The notes: generated by a model not told the origin, from the sequence alone. Positions 18,279-27,836 are shown, counted from the stretch's first letter. The stretch is 32,802 nucleotides of DNA from an uncultured Terriglobus sp. (GCA_937871605.1 CALMRM010000287.1:17294-50095); one strand, 5' to 3'. Made by a program: numbers and translations.

Positions 18279-18838
18279 TACGCGCGGCTCATGTATGCGC
18301 CTTCCGCCGTGTCGATGCGTATTTTCTCGCCTTCGTTAATAAAGGCCGGCACCTGCACGGTCAGGCCGGTCTCCGTCTTTGCCGGCTTGGTGACGGACGA
18401 CGCCGTGGCAGAGCGGATGCCGGGCTCAGTCTCCACCACCGTCATCTCCACCACGTTGGGCAGCTCCACGCCCACCGGCTTGCCGTCGATAAAGCTGATG
18501 TCGATCTTGATGTTGGGCAGCATGTAGTCCACCGCGTCGCCCAGGATGTCGCGGCCAAGCGTGGTCTGCTCGAAGTTATTCATATCCATAAAGATGTAGT
18601 CATCGCCATCGTTGTAGAGGAACTCCATCTGCACGTCATCCACGATCACGCGCTCAATGGCGTCGCCGGAGCGGAAGCGGTGCTCGAACATGGCACCGGA
18701 TTCCAGGTTGCGCAGTTTGGCTTGAATAAAGGCACGGAGGTTGCCGGGAGTGCGGTGTTCCACGGCGAAAACCGAGTGGAGCTTGTCGTTGTGCTTGATG
18801 ACCATGCCGGGACGCATCTGGGTGGCGGGAATCGCCAT
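18278..18838 (-). CDS. efp: Elongation factor P (Asn at tip position)
   Basis: MAIPATQMRPGMVIKHNDKLHSVFAVEHRTPGNLRAFIQAKLRNLESGAMFEHRFRSGD...FLYNDGDDYIFMD...LPNVVEMTVVETEPG...GEKIRIDTAEGAYMSRA; upstream GGAGTCC SD-like. Confidence 0.96.
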   Translation of the reverse strand: MAIPATQMRPGMVIKHNDKLHSVFAVEHRTPGNLRAFIQAKLRNLESGAMFEHRFRSGDAIERVIVDDVQMEFLYNDGDDYIFMDMNNFEQTTLGRDILGDAVDYMLPNIKIDISFIDGKPVGVELPNVVEMTVVETEPGIRSATASSVTKPAKTETGLTVQVPAFINEGEKIRIDTAEGAYMSRA

Positions 18839-18879
18839 AAAAGGACTCCTAAACGTACTTGTGAGGCTTAAATCTGCAT

Positions 18880-18924
18880 CTGTACGGTGCAGAATCGCTG
18901 TTTTTGCTGCACAAAACTGTACAG
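18880..18924. repeat. Interrupted dyad upstream of efp
   Basis: CTGTAC-G-GTGCAG ... CTGCAC-AAAACT-GTACAG: two 6-bp arms paired in order around a 14-nt centre. Confidence 0.5.
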
Positions 18925-18977
18925 AATGTGTCGATTTCGTATGCAATTTGCACCCTGATTGTAGCGTGCGGTGCACC

Positions 18978-19988
18978 TTACGATGCTTTACCGAAGAGAT
19001 GCCGGAAGAAGCGGCCGAGCGCGTGAAAGGGGTTCGGTCCCCCTGGCGGCGGCGCAGAGGATTCCACGTGCGCGGCGGCGGTACCATCCGGCGGTGTACC
19101 GGTTCCGGCGGCAGCGGGCGAACTGGCCTGTGCCTGACCCTGAGCCGCAGTTCCACCTGCAGTGTTGCCGGCCGGGTTCAAGCTCTCGGGCCCGGTGGTC
19201 TGCCCCGGCGGCCCGGTAACCGTGTTGCTGGTGCCGTTGTAATTCAGCGCGGTGGACACCTGCACGTGCGTCTCGGCTGGCAGGGCTTGGGGCACCGTCG
19301 GCTTCACCAGGCCCTGGCTCTCAGCTTCCGGGAACGGGTTATTGCGCGCCGCCTCGGTGATCTTGCCGTTGCCGTGCTTGCCCTTGCCCGCCAGCACCAG
19401 CGGCTCGGGTTTGGGGCAGCCGCAGCTGCTGCCCTCGTGGTCCACCACCTCACGCAGGCTGCCATGCTCAAACAGAACGCGCTGGCCCGGCCGGATGAAA
19501 TACGCCCCCATGCCGAAGGCCTCGGTCACGTGCAGAATCGGCGCGTCTTTGCCCGCATTCTCGATACAGGTGTCGCCGTTCGCCGTCAGGCGCATGGACA
19601 CGTTCAACGGCGCGCTGTCGGACAGCTGCAGCCGGAAGTCCGGCGTGACCAGGATGTCGTTTTTTTCGGCCCGCGTGCGCATTTCCACCGCGCCGCTATT
19701 GAGCGCCAGCATTAGCGGCGGCCGCTGAACGTCCAGCGCAGGTTGCGCGAGCCGCACGGAAGAGCCGGTGCACACCCGTACGGAGCCGCCGCGCGTCAGC
19801 GAGACCTCTGCCGTGCCCGCACCTGCCTCCACCATGCCTGTGTTGGCGATGGTAGCGCGCCCTCCGCTGACCGTCACCGTGCCCGTAATGGCCGCGCCTT
19901 CCGTCTTCAATGAACCAAGCGGCTGTTGCCCAGCGCAGGCCGAGGCGAGCAACGCGCCCACAACACCCGCAATGCCCCGGTAAAGCAC
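18978..19988 (-). CDS. FecR-like secreted/lipoprotein-like protein
   Basis: N-terminal signal with Cys (GALLASACAGQ), FecR-like region (GGSVRVCTGSSVRL...LMLALNSGAVEMRTRAEKNDILVTPDFRLQL), Pro/Ala/Gly-rich C-terminus. Confidence 0.72.
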   Translation of the reverse strand: MLYRGIAGVVGALLASACAGQQPLGSLKTEGAAITGTVTVSGGRATIANTGMVEAGAGTAEVSLTRGGSVRVCTGSSVRLAQPALDVQRPPLMLALNSGAVEMRTRAEKNDILVTPDFRLQLSDSAPLNVSMRLTANGDTCIENAGKDAPILHVTEAFGMGAYFIRPGQRVLFEHGSLREVVDHEGSSCGCPKPEPLVLAGKGKHGNGKITEAARNNPFPEAESQGLVKPTVPQALPAETHVQVSTALNYNGTSNTVTGPPGQTTGPESLNPAGNTAGGTAAQGQAQASSPAAAGTGTPPDGTAAAHVESSAPPPGGPNPFHALGRFFRHLFGKAS

Positions 19989-19989
19989 G

Positions 19990-20586
<597 letters not shown>

Positions 20587-20731
20587 CAGTGTAGCGCCGC
20601 TGCCACGCGTAGCGGCTTCGGCCGCCCGGTAGGTACGAGATTGCGTGGGAACGCGGCGTTGGTCCCCATGCTGAGCCGCTTACGTCCAGGGAGGTTGCTA
20701 CCATGGCGCGGTCACGCACGGCGTGGTGAAC

Positions 20732-21400
20732 CTACTCCATCTTCCAGACGCCGCGATTGTCCCCGTCGTTCTTGGGCCAGGTGGGCCGGTCCAGCTCAAA
20801 CAGGTCGCGTGTGGTGCAGTAGCCACCGCCGCCGTGCATGCGGCCCACCAGCTGCAGCACTGCGGGGTCGATATGGAGGCGTTCGCGATTGCTAAAGGCG
20901 TCCGAGCGCACGTGCACCTCCAAGATTTGCGCCAGCAGGATGGTGCTGCTCGCGTTTGGCTCCACGAGCTGAAAGGTGCGGCACTCCAGCGAGACCGGCG
21001 ACTCCGCAATGCGGGGCGGCTTGACGTGAGAGGACGGTGCCAGGGCCAGCCCAGCCAGCGCCGTTTCGTCCGTGCCACGCGGAGCATTCAACGCGGTCAC
21101 GTTCATGGCCTGTGCGAGCCCCTCGCTCACCAGGTTGATGACGAGTTCGCCCGTGGCGCGCACGTTGGCCAGTGTGTCCTTGCCCTCGCGGTCACTCGCG
21201 GCAGCAAAGCCGACGGCAACCAACGGCGGGTCTGCCAGCAGAAGGTTAAAGAACGAGTACGGCGCAGCGTTCACGCGACTTGCCAGGTCGACCGACGTGA
21301 TCCAGGCGATGGGGCGCGGCATGATCAGCGAGGCAATCAGCTTAAAGCTGTCTCCCTTGCTCATTTCGGCCAGGGTGAAGTGGGAGTATTCGTTGCTCAT
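20732..21400 (-). CDS. Flavin reductase-like FMN-binding protein
   Basis: ATG 21400 with AAGGA SD; KLIASLIMPRPIAWITSVDLASRVNAAPYSFFNLLLADPPLVAVGFAA; 222 aa. Confidence 0.88.
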   Translation of the reverse strand: MSNEYSHFTLAEMSKGDSFKLIASLIMPRPIAWITSVDLASRVNAAPYSFFNLLLADPPLVAVGFAAASDREGKDTLANVRATGELVINLVSEGLAQAMNVTALNAPRGTDETALAGLALAPSSHVKPPRIAESPVSLECRTFQLVEPNASSTILLAQILEVHVRSDAFSNRERLHIDPAVLQLVGRMHGGGGYCTTRDLFELDRPTWPKNDGDNRGVWKME

Positions 21401-21440
21401 AGTTCCTTGTTGTCTATTGCACACGTTTGCCCATTCATTT

Positions 21441-21590
21441 GTCATCCCGACCGGAGCACTTGAAAGTTTGTCATCCCGACCGGAGCACGCAGTGCGGAGT
21501 GGAGGGACCTGCTGTTTGCCCGAAGCGCAGAGCAGCCCGGAAGGAAAGCAGGTCCCTCCACTTCGCTTCGCTGCGGTCGGGATGACAAAT
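21441..21590. repeat. REP-like element B: inverted-repeat element with tandem heads
   Basis: GTCATCCCGACCGGAGCAC at 21441-21459 and again at 21470-21488; inverted end CGGTCGGGATGACAAA near 21575-21590; inner arms GTGGAGGGACCTGC (21499-21512) and GCAGGTCCCTCCAC (21548-21561) are perfect reverse complements. Confidence 0.9.
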
Positions 21591-21622
21591 CTTGTCTTAT
21601 TGAAGGGGAAATGGAGAGGCAT

Positions 21623-23146
21623 TCAGCGCGACCGGGCGCGTTCAATGGCGCGGACCACGGCCTTGGACTTGTTCACCGTTTCGTCGAACTCGGCGTCCGG
21701 CACGGAGTCTGCCACGACGCCGCCGCCCGCCTGGATGGAGCCGCGCTCGCCGTGCATGAACAGCGTGCGGATGGCGATGCAGCTGTCGAGATTGCCGCTG
21801 AAGTCGGCGTAGAAGATGCTGCCGCCGTAGACGCCGCGGCGTGTGGGTTCCAGCTCTTCGATGATCTCCATGGCGCGGATTTTGGGCGCACCGGAGAGCG
21901 TGCCCGCCGGGAAGCACGAGCGAAACGCATCCACGGGTGCCATGCCGTCGCGCAGCTGCCCTTTGAGCGTGCTCACCAGGTGCATGACGTGCGAGTAGCG
22001 CTCGATGAACATGAGTTTCTTCACCTCGACCGAGCCGAAGCGGCTGACGCGGCCCACGTCGTTGCGGCCCAGGTCCACCAGCATCACGTGCTCGGCCACT
22101 TCCTTTTCGTCGTGGAGCAGGTCCTGTTCCAGCGCTGCATCGGCAGCTTCATCCGCGCCGCGCGGGCGGGTTCCGGCGATGGGATGGTACTCGATGCGGC
22201 CGCCGTGCACGCGCACCAGCAGCTCCGGCGACGAGCCCACGATGTGTGCCGGTGTCTCCACCTGCTGGCCGGGTGCGGCCATGGGAAAACGCAGGAAGTA
22301 CATGTAGGGCGACGGGTTGACGATGCGCAGCGCACGGTAGATCTCGAAGGGGTCGACGCCCGGTGTGCAGTCGAACCGCTGCGACAAGACGCACTGGAAG
22401 ATGTCGCCCGCGCCGATGTACTCCTTGACGCGGTCCACGGCAGCCATGTAGTCGGCGCGCGGCGTGCGTGGCGTTAGTTGGAGCGGACCCTGCACCACGG
22501 TTTTAGCAGGCGGTGCCAGTGGCTGGGCCAGCTGTTGCTCCAGCCGGTCGAGCCGCTCGAGCGCCGTTGCGTAGGCGATGTCGACATCCGGCTGACGCAA
22601 GAGGTCCGCCGTCAGGATGAGGAAGATTTCCTTCTTGACGTGGTCAAACGCCAAGACCTCGTCGAAGAACATGAGGCACGCGTCCGGCACGCCGAGTTCG
22701 TCCATCGCCGTTGCTGGCAGACGTTCGATCTGGCGCACCACGTCATACGCGAAAAAGCCAACGGCACCCGCGGTAAAGGGCGGCAGGCCGGGCAGCTTGG
22801 CGGGCCGGTGCTCGCCCAGGGCGTGCTTCAGCTCTTCAAAGACGTCGCCGGTGTAGGTGCGGCTGTTGCCGCGCTCCGTTGCGGTCAGGGCCGTGCCGCG
22901 CGAGACCAGCTTTTTGTACGGACGTATGCCAATGAAGGTGTAGCGGCCAATGCGCTCACCGCCCTCCACCGACTCCAGCAGAAACGCCTCCGGCTCGTGC
23001 GCGGCGATGCGCAGAAAGACCGAAACCGGCGTGTCCAGGTCTGCCGTTACGGTGCGGTACACCGGAATCAGGGTGTGGCCGCTGCCGGCCAGGGCGTGAA
23101 ACTGCCCGGGTGCTGGCGTTGCGAGAGGTGTGGGTGCATCGGGCAT
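21623..23146 (-). CDS. trpE: Anthranilate synthase component I
   Basis: FLLESVEGGERIGRYTFIG, PSPYMYFLRF, IAGTRPRG, LVDLGRNDVGRV, SCFPAGTLSGAPKIRAMEIIEELEPTRRGVYGG. Start at 23146 preferred (GGAAGG SD); 23161 or 23203 also possible. Confidence 0.95.
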   Translation of the reverse strand: MPDAPTPLATPAPGQFHALAGSGHTLIPVYRTVTADLDTPVSVFLRIAAHEPEAFLLESVEGGERIGRYTFIGIRPYKKLVSRGTALTATERGNSRTYTGDVFEELKHALGEHRPAKLPGLPPFTAGAVGFFAYDVVRQIERLPATAMDELGVPDACLMFFDEVLAFDHVKKEIFLILTADLLRQPDVDIAYATALERLDRLEQQLAQPLAPPAKTVVQGPLQLTPRTPRADYMAAVDRVKEYIGAGDIFQCVLSQRFDCTPGVDPFEIYRALRIVNPSPYMYFLRFPMAAPGQQVETPAHIVGSSPELLVRVHGGRIEYHPIAGTRPRGADEAADAALEQDLLHDEKEVAEHVMLVDLGRNDVGRVSRFGSVEVKKLMFIERYSHVMHLVSTLKGQLRDGMAPVDAFRSCFPAGTLSGAPKIRAMEIIEELEPTRRGVYGGSIFYADFSGNLDSCIAIRTLFMHGERGSIQAGGGVVADSVPDAEFDETVNKSKAVVRAIERARSR

Positions 23147-23294
23147 GCCGTTGCCTTCCATCGTACAGTTCAGCGGCCACTGAACACCCGAGTGCTGCAG
23201 CACTCGACACTTTCCGTCACGCTCGAGGGGCTGGGTTCCTGAACACTCCCCGAGTCACGCCGCGAGTCGGCTTTCTGGCGTCTTACCAGGTACG

Positions 23295-24776
23295 ATGCGA
23301 ACCCTCCCTGCCCTGCTTCTGGCTGCCGCCGCGGTTGCCCCTCTCGCCGCACAGACCATTGCCGGTACACCGACAGCCCAGGCGGCCCAGCCTGCCACCG
23401 GCGATGCGGCCTTTGCGGGTTGGGACCAGCAGAAGCCGGGAACGAGCCGCCTGATCACCGTAGACACCCTGCCCGCGCCCGCTCCGGAGCAGTCCGTCAG
23501 GGCCCAGCCGCACCTGGTGGCGCGCCCCGCAAACGCCTGGCCGGTTGCGCCTGCCAGCTTCACGGTGACCCTGTACGCGGGCGGCGACAATGGCCCGGGA
23601 GAGTCGCCAGACCAGCCGCACTCGCAGAAACAGACGCAGCTGCCCGCGAGCGGCACGTTTCAGCAGCCGCGGCTCATCCGCATGGCACCCAATGGCGACC
23701 TGTTTGTAGCGGACTCGGGCGGCGGCGAGCTTGTGGTGCTGCGCGGTGTGAAGGCAGATGGTAAGGCGGACAAGGTAGAACGCTTCGCCACCGGGCTGGA
23801 CCATCCCTTCGGGATCGCCTTTTACCCGGCAAATAACCCCAGGTATGTCTACGTGGCGAATACGACCTCGGTTGTCCGCTTTCCATACCGGTCCGGCGAC
23901 CTGCACGCGAAGGGCAAGCCGGAGACGGTGGTGCCGACACTGCCCGGATTTGCGCAGCTGACGGGCGGCGGCCACTGGACGCGCGACGTGGTGTTTACGC
24001 AGGACGGCCGGCACATGCTGGTGTCGGTCGGCTCTGGCTCCAACATCGACAACCCGGACGACCACCCCAAGGAGTTTCACCGTGCCGACGTGCTGGAGTA
24101 CACGCCGGACGGCCAGTTCGTGAAGGTGTATGCGTCCGGCATTCGCAACTGCGTGGGCGAGGCCATCCATCCCAGCACCGGGGCGCTGTGGTGCTCTGCC
24201 AACGAGCGCGACGAGCTGGGCAACCACCTGGTGCCGGACTATGTGACGTCAGTGCCGGAGGACAGCTTCTTTGGCTGGCCCTGGTACTACATGGGCGGGC
24301 ACCAGGACCCGCGCCTGCCCCAGCCCTGCGGCGATGGCGAGGCTGGCAAGGCGCAGCCGGTTAGCGCCACGCTCGATCCGGCGACCTGCACCCATGTGGA
24401 CCTGCGTGCGACGGTGCGCACGCCGGATGTGCTGGTGCAGCCGCACATGGCTTCGCTGCAACTGACCTTTTACCCCACGGCCGGCACGTTTCCGCAGCAC
24501 TTTCAGGGCGATGCTTTTGTGGCGGAACACGGCTCCTGGAACCGGCAGCACCGCGCCGGGTACGAGGTGATCCACGTGCCCCTGCATGACGGCAAGGCCG
24601 ATGGCAGCTATGAGGATTTCCTGACCGGGTTCGTGGTCGATGACAGCACTGTGTGGGGCAGGCCCGTGGGCGTGGCCACCGGCAAGGACGGCAGCCTGTA
24701 CGTCACCGATGACGGCAGCCGCTCCGTGTGGCGCGTCACCTATACCGGCACGCCGCAGCAGGTGGCGGCACGCTGA
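23295..24776 (+). CDS. Secreted PQQ-dependent sugar dehydrogenase-like / L-sorbosone dehydrogenase family protein
   Basis: Signal peptide MRTLPALLLAAAAVAPLAAQ; QQPRLIRMAPNGDLFVADSGGGELVVLRG, GLDHPFGIAFYPANNPRYVYVAN, GNHLVPDYVTSVPEDSFFGWPWYYMGGHQDPR, VAEHGSWNRQHRAGYEV, GRPVGVATGKDGSLYVTDD. Confidence 0.87.
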   Translation: MRTLPALLLAAAAVAPLAAQTIAGTPTAQAAQPATGDAAFAGWDQQKPGTSRLITVDTLPAPAPEQSVRAQPHLVARPANAWPVAPASFTVTLYAGGDNGPGESPDQPHSQKQTQLPASGTFQQPRLIRMAPNGDLFVADSGGGELVVLRGVKADGKADKVERFATGLDHPFGIAFYPANNPRYVYVANTTSVVRFPYRSGDLHAKGKPETVVPTLPGFAQLTGGGHWTRDVVFTQDGRHMLVSVGSGSNIDNPDDHPKEFHRADVLEYTPDGQFVKVYASGIRNCVGEAIHPSTGALWCSANERDELGNHLVPDYVTSVPEDSFFGWPWYYMGGHQDPRLPQPCGDGEAGKAQPVSATLDPATCTHVDLRATVRTPDVLVQPHMASLQLTFYPTAGTFPQHFQGDAFVAEHGSWNRQHRAGYEVIHVPLHDGKADGSYEDFLTGFVVDDSTVWGRPVGVATGKDGSLYVTDDGSRSVWRVTYTGTPQQVAAR

Positions 24777-24796
24777 AGTGCAATCTCTAAACAGGC

Positions 24797-24981
24797 TTGT
24801 CATCCCGCAGCGTAGCGGAGGGATCTGCATGTGTGTTCCTAACGCCTCAAACGCTACGCTATACGCATGGCTTGCACCCCGTTCGCGCCTGCGCGAACAG
24901 GCCCGCTTCTTCGGCTTAGCAGAACACGGTCGCATGGACGACCACGCATGCAGATCCCTTCGCTTCGCTACGGGATGACAA
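24797..24981. repeat. REP-like element C: ~35-bp inverted repeats around ~115-nt centre
   Basis: TTGTCATCCCGCAGCGTAGCGGAGGGATCTGCATG (24797-24831) vs CATGCAGATCCCTTCGCTTCGCTACGGGATGACAA (24947-24981), 32/35 complementary; centre includes hairpin GTTCGCGCCTGCGCGAAC (24881-24898). Confidence 0.92.
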
Positions 24982-25012
24982 CCCTAAATGTTGGCGTAAG
25001 AGCAGAGCCGCG

Positions 25013-26245
25013 CTAGCTGTACTTGAGCCAGCGGCGAATCTCGCCAAAGTTCGGCTTTTTTCCGTACATCAGGATGCCCACGCGGTAGATGCGGCTGCTG
25101 ACCCACAGCACGGCATAGATCGTGACGATCATGAGCGCAATGGACCCGGCGATCTCGTACCAGGGCACCGGCGACACCGAGATGCGCATGTACATCAGCA
25201 GCGGCGCACAGAAGGGGATAAACGACAGGATGCGTGCGGCAAGGCTGCCCGGTGAGTTCAGCACCAGCGGCAGCGCGATCATGCACGCGGCCAGTGGCAT
25301 GACCAGAAACATGTTCAGCTGCTGCAGCTCCTGCTCGGAGTTGGTCATGGCACCCAACGCCGCGGCCATGGCCGAGTACAAGAGGTAGCCCAGGAGAAAG
25401 AACACGATGAAAAAGACCACCTGCGCGGCGGACAGGCTGATGTGCGCGCCCGCGCCCAGCAGGTGCGCCATGAGGGGCGTGGCGGTGAGCAGAACGGCGG
25501 CCAGCATCCAGATGCTGACCTGCGTAAGCCCTACGGACCCCACGCCGATGACCTTGCCCGCCATCATTTCTGCGGGCTTGACCGTGGCCAGCATCACCTC
25601 AAACACGCGTGAGGTCTTCTCCTCAATGATGCTGCGCGCCACGTTCATGCCGTAGAGCATGATCACCAGGTACATGAGGAAGAACAGCGTGTACGCCCCT
25701 GCAAAGTTGGCGGAGGTGTTGTCTTCGGCCGCGGCGTTGCTGCTGCTCATCTCCACCGGGCGCATCATGCTGTCCACGTCGGCGGCGCTCATACCCTGCC
25801 GCGTCAGGCGCTCGCGCTCCAGCACCTTACCCAGGCTGTCGCGCACCGTCTCACGCGTGGCCAGGTCAGCGGAGGAACCCTGACGGTACGCAATCTGCGG
25901 ACGTCCGCCAGCGACCGGGGTCAGCGTGATGTAGCCGTCCAGATCCTTCTTGTGGATCATGCGTTCCAGCGACGGCCGCGTGTTCGCACTGGGCGGCGAA
26001 ATGAGGTTGACCTGCATGCCGTTGTCAGTGTCGCGCAGCAGCTGCTCTTTCAGGTCTTCGCCCAGGCGCATGTCCTGCGACACGATGACGAGGCGCGAGC
26101 TCGACTTCGCATGCTTCGCGATCAGGATGGACGCCGCGATGCCGCCGCCCATCAGCAGCGGGATCAGAATGGTGGCGATCAGGAAACCCTTGGTGCGGAT
26201 GCGCTCCAGGTACTCGCGCCGTGCAATCAGCCAGACGTTATGCAT
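25013..26245 (-). CDS. ABC transporter permease (NatB / ABC-2 type)
   Basis: MHNVWLIARREYLERIRTKGFLIATILIPLLMGG, ARSIIEEKTSRVFEVMLATVKPAEMMAGKVIGVGSVGLTQ; multiple TM helices. Confidence 0.92.
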   Translation of the reverse strand: MHNVWLIARREYLERIRTKGFLIATILIPLLMGGGIAASILIAKHAKSSSRLVIVSQDMRLGEDLKEQLLRDTDNGMQVNLISPPSANTRPSLERMIHKKDLDGYITLTPVAGGRPQIAYRQGSSADLATRETVRDSLGKVLERERLTRQGMSAADVDSMMRPVEMSSSNAAAEDNTSANFAGAYTLFFLMYLVIMLYGMNVARSIIEEKTSRVFEVMLATVKPAEMMAGKVIGVGSVGLTQVSIWMLAAVLLTATPLMAHLLGAGAHISLSAAQVVFFIVFFLLGYLLYSAMAAALGAMTNSEQELQQLNMFLVMPLAACMIALPLVLNSPGSLAARILSFIPFCAPLLMYMRISVSPVPWYEIAGSIALMIVTIYAVLWVSSRIYRVGILMYGKKPNFGEIRRWLKYS

Positions 26246-27146
26246 CGACGGTGCCTCCCACGCGCTCGATAAAAATCTCTTCCAGCGTTGGCTCCTTGAC
26301 CTCGAAGCGCGTGATGCGGGTGCCGTTGCGTACCGCCTCCGCCAGCAGCGGCTGCGCGTCCGGCTGTGCACCGCTTAGCTTCAGGTTGGCCACGCCGCCA
26401 TACTGCTTGTGCGACTCCACGGAGGCGTGGTGCAGAAAGCGATCGTCGCCCTCGTAGGCCACTTCCACACGGTTCCGCGGGTACTCGCTCTTGATCTGCC
26501 GCATGCTGCCCTGGAGCACCACTTCGCCCCGATGGATGAGTGCGATGCTGTCGCACATGCGCTCCACCTGGTCCATGCGGTGGGTGGAAAACAGGATGCT
26601 CTTGCCCGCCGCGCGCAGTTCCAGCAGGGTGTCCTGGAGCAGGGCGCCGTTCACCGGGTCGAGGCCGCTGAAGGGCTCGTCCATGATGATGAGTTCCGGG
26701 TCGTGCAGCAGCGTGCAGATGAACTGAATCTTCTGCTGCATGCCCTTGCTCAGCTCCTCGGTCTTCTTGGGCAGTGCCTCGGTAATCTGCAGCCGCTCGG
26801 CCCACTGCTTGCCGCGCTTACTCGCCTCGGCGGCGCTCAACCCGCGCAGTTGGCCCATGAAGACGATCTGCTCCAGCACATTCATCTTCTTGTACAGGCC
26901 GCGTTCTTCCGGCAGGTAGCCCACACGCTGCAGCATGTCGCGGCGGAAGGGCTTGCCGAACAGCTTGACCGTGCCCGAATCCGGGATGGTGATGCCGATC
27001 ATCATGCGGATGCTCGACGTCTTGCCCGAGCCGTTCGGTCCCAAGAGGCCGAACATGGTCCCCGGCTCAATGACCAGCGACAGCCCCGCCACGGCGACCT
27101 TGGCTTCATACACTTTGCGGATGTGTTCGAGTTCGACGGTCGGCAT
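26238..27146 (-). CDS. ABC transporter ATP-binding protein (NatA-type)
   Basis: Walker A GPNGSGKT, signature LSKGMQQK, Walker B LIIMDEPFSGLDP, H-loop STHRMDQ; ATG at 27146; 8-nt overlap with permease. Confidence 0.95.
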   Translation of the reverse strand: MPTVELEHIRKVYEAKVAVAGLSLVIEPGTMFGLLGPNGSGKTSSIRMMIGITIPDSGTVKLFGKPFRRDMLQRVGYLPEERGLYKKMNVLEQIVFMGQLRGLSAAEASKRGKQWAERLQITEALPKKTEELSKGMQQKIQFICTLLHDPELIIMDEPFSGLDPVNGALLQDTLLELRAAGKSILFSTHRMDQVERMCDSIALIHRGEVVLQGSMRQIKSEYPRNRVEVAYEGDDRFLHHASVESHKQYGGVANLKLSGAQPDAQPLLAEAVRNGTRITRFEVKEPTLEEIFIERVGGTVDA

Positions 27147-27338
27147 GGGTGGGGCTCGTTCAAGTCTACCGGAGCACCCTCCCATTTTGCAGCGCGCATT
27201 AGTGCCTGCCTCATCTAGCTATGCAGCAAGAGCCAACATGAAACTTGCGAAGACTAAGCGCATGGCCACTGGGAGCGGCTGGCGGATGGCATCGTGCCAT
27301 ACGGGAACATGCAAATTCGTACCGGTGTCTAGCTCTGT

Positions 27339-27836
27339 ATGCAAGTGATTCACTACATTGGAGCGCTGCTATGCACAGGTAGCTTCTTTGCATACAGCAC
27401 GTTGCCCCCTGAGCAGCCTTCCCGAGGGTTGTATGTCACTGCCTCCGTTGAGTGTCCGCGCGACATGGAAGACGATCGACTACTCTACGTTATCTCCTAC
27501 CTGAGCGATGGGCGCATGTTTCTGAACGACACGGAGCTAAGCCAAAGCGCGCTGCTGCAGGGCGCGGCAGACGCTATCAAGTACCGTAACGATCGGATTG
27601 TCTGGCTCCGGGCAGAGCCGGAGGTCAGCTATGGGAGTGTGATGGCTCTGCTTTCGGGCTTGGCTAAGAGCGCACCGAACCTGCACGTGGCCTTGATCAC
27701 AGACCGGCAGGATGGCAGCCCTGTCGACCCTGGCAAGCGAACTGCTGCCTTGAAGAGCGGACAACGGTTCGCCAACCCTTACTGCTTGCCCAGAGTTGAA
27801 CAAGGCAGGGACATGGCGCTGCGTGGCGTTTACTGA
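27339..27836 (+). CDS. Orphan ExbD/TolR-like periplasmic domain protein (tentative)
   Basis: Single N-terminal hydrophobic segment (IHYIGALLCTGSFFAYST) and ExbD-like core pattern: LSDGRMFLNDTELSQSALLQGAADAIKYRNDRIVWLRAEPEVSYGSVMALLSGLAKSAPNLHVALITD. Confidence 0.55.
   Translation: MQVIHYIGALLCTGSFFAYSTLPPEQPSRGLYVTASVECPRDMEDDRLLYVISYLSDGRMFLNDTELSQSALLQGAADAIKYRNDRIVWLRAEPEVSYGSVMALLSGLAKSAPNLHVALITDRQDGSPVDPGKRTAALKSGQRFANPYCLPRVEQGRDMALRGVY

Noticed and set aside
18741-19715. 324-aa plus-strand ORF
   Set aside because: Antisense to efp/FecR-like genes; no coherent domain.
27286-27300. ATGGCATCGTGCCAT palindrome
   Set aside because: 6-bp arms with a 3-nt loop are expected by chance in a window of this size.
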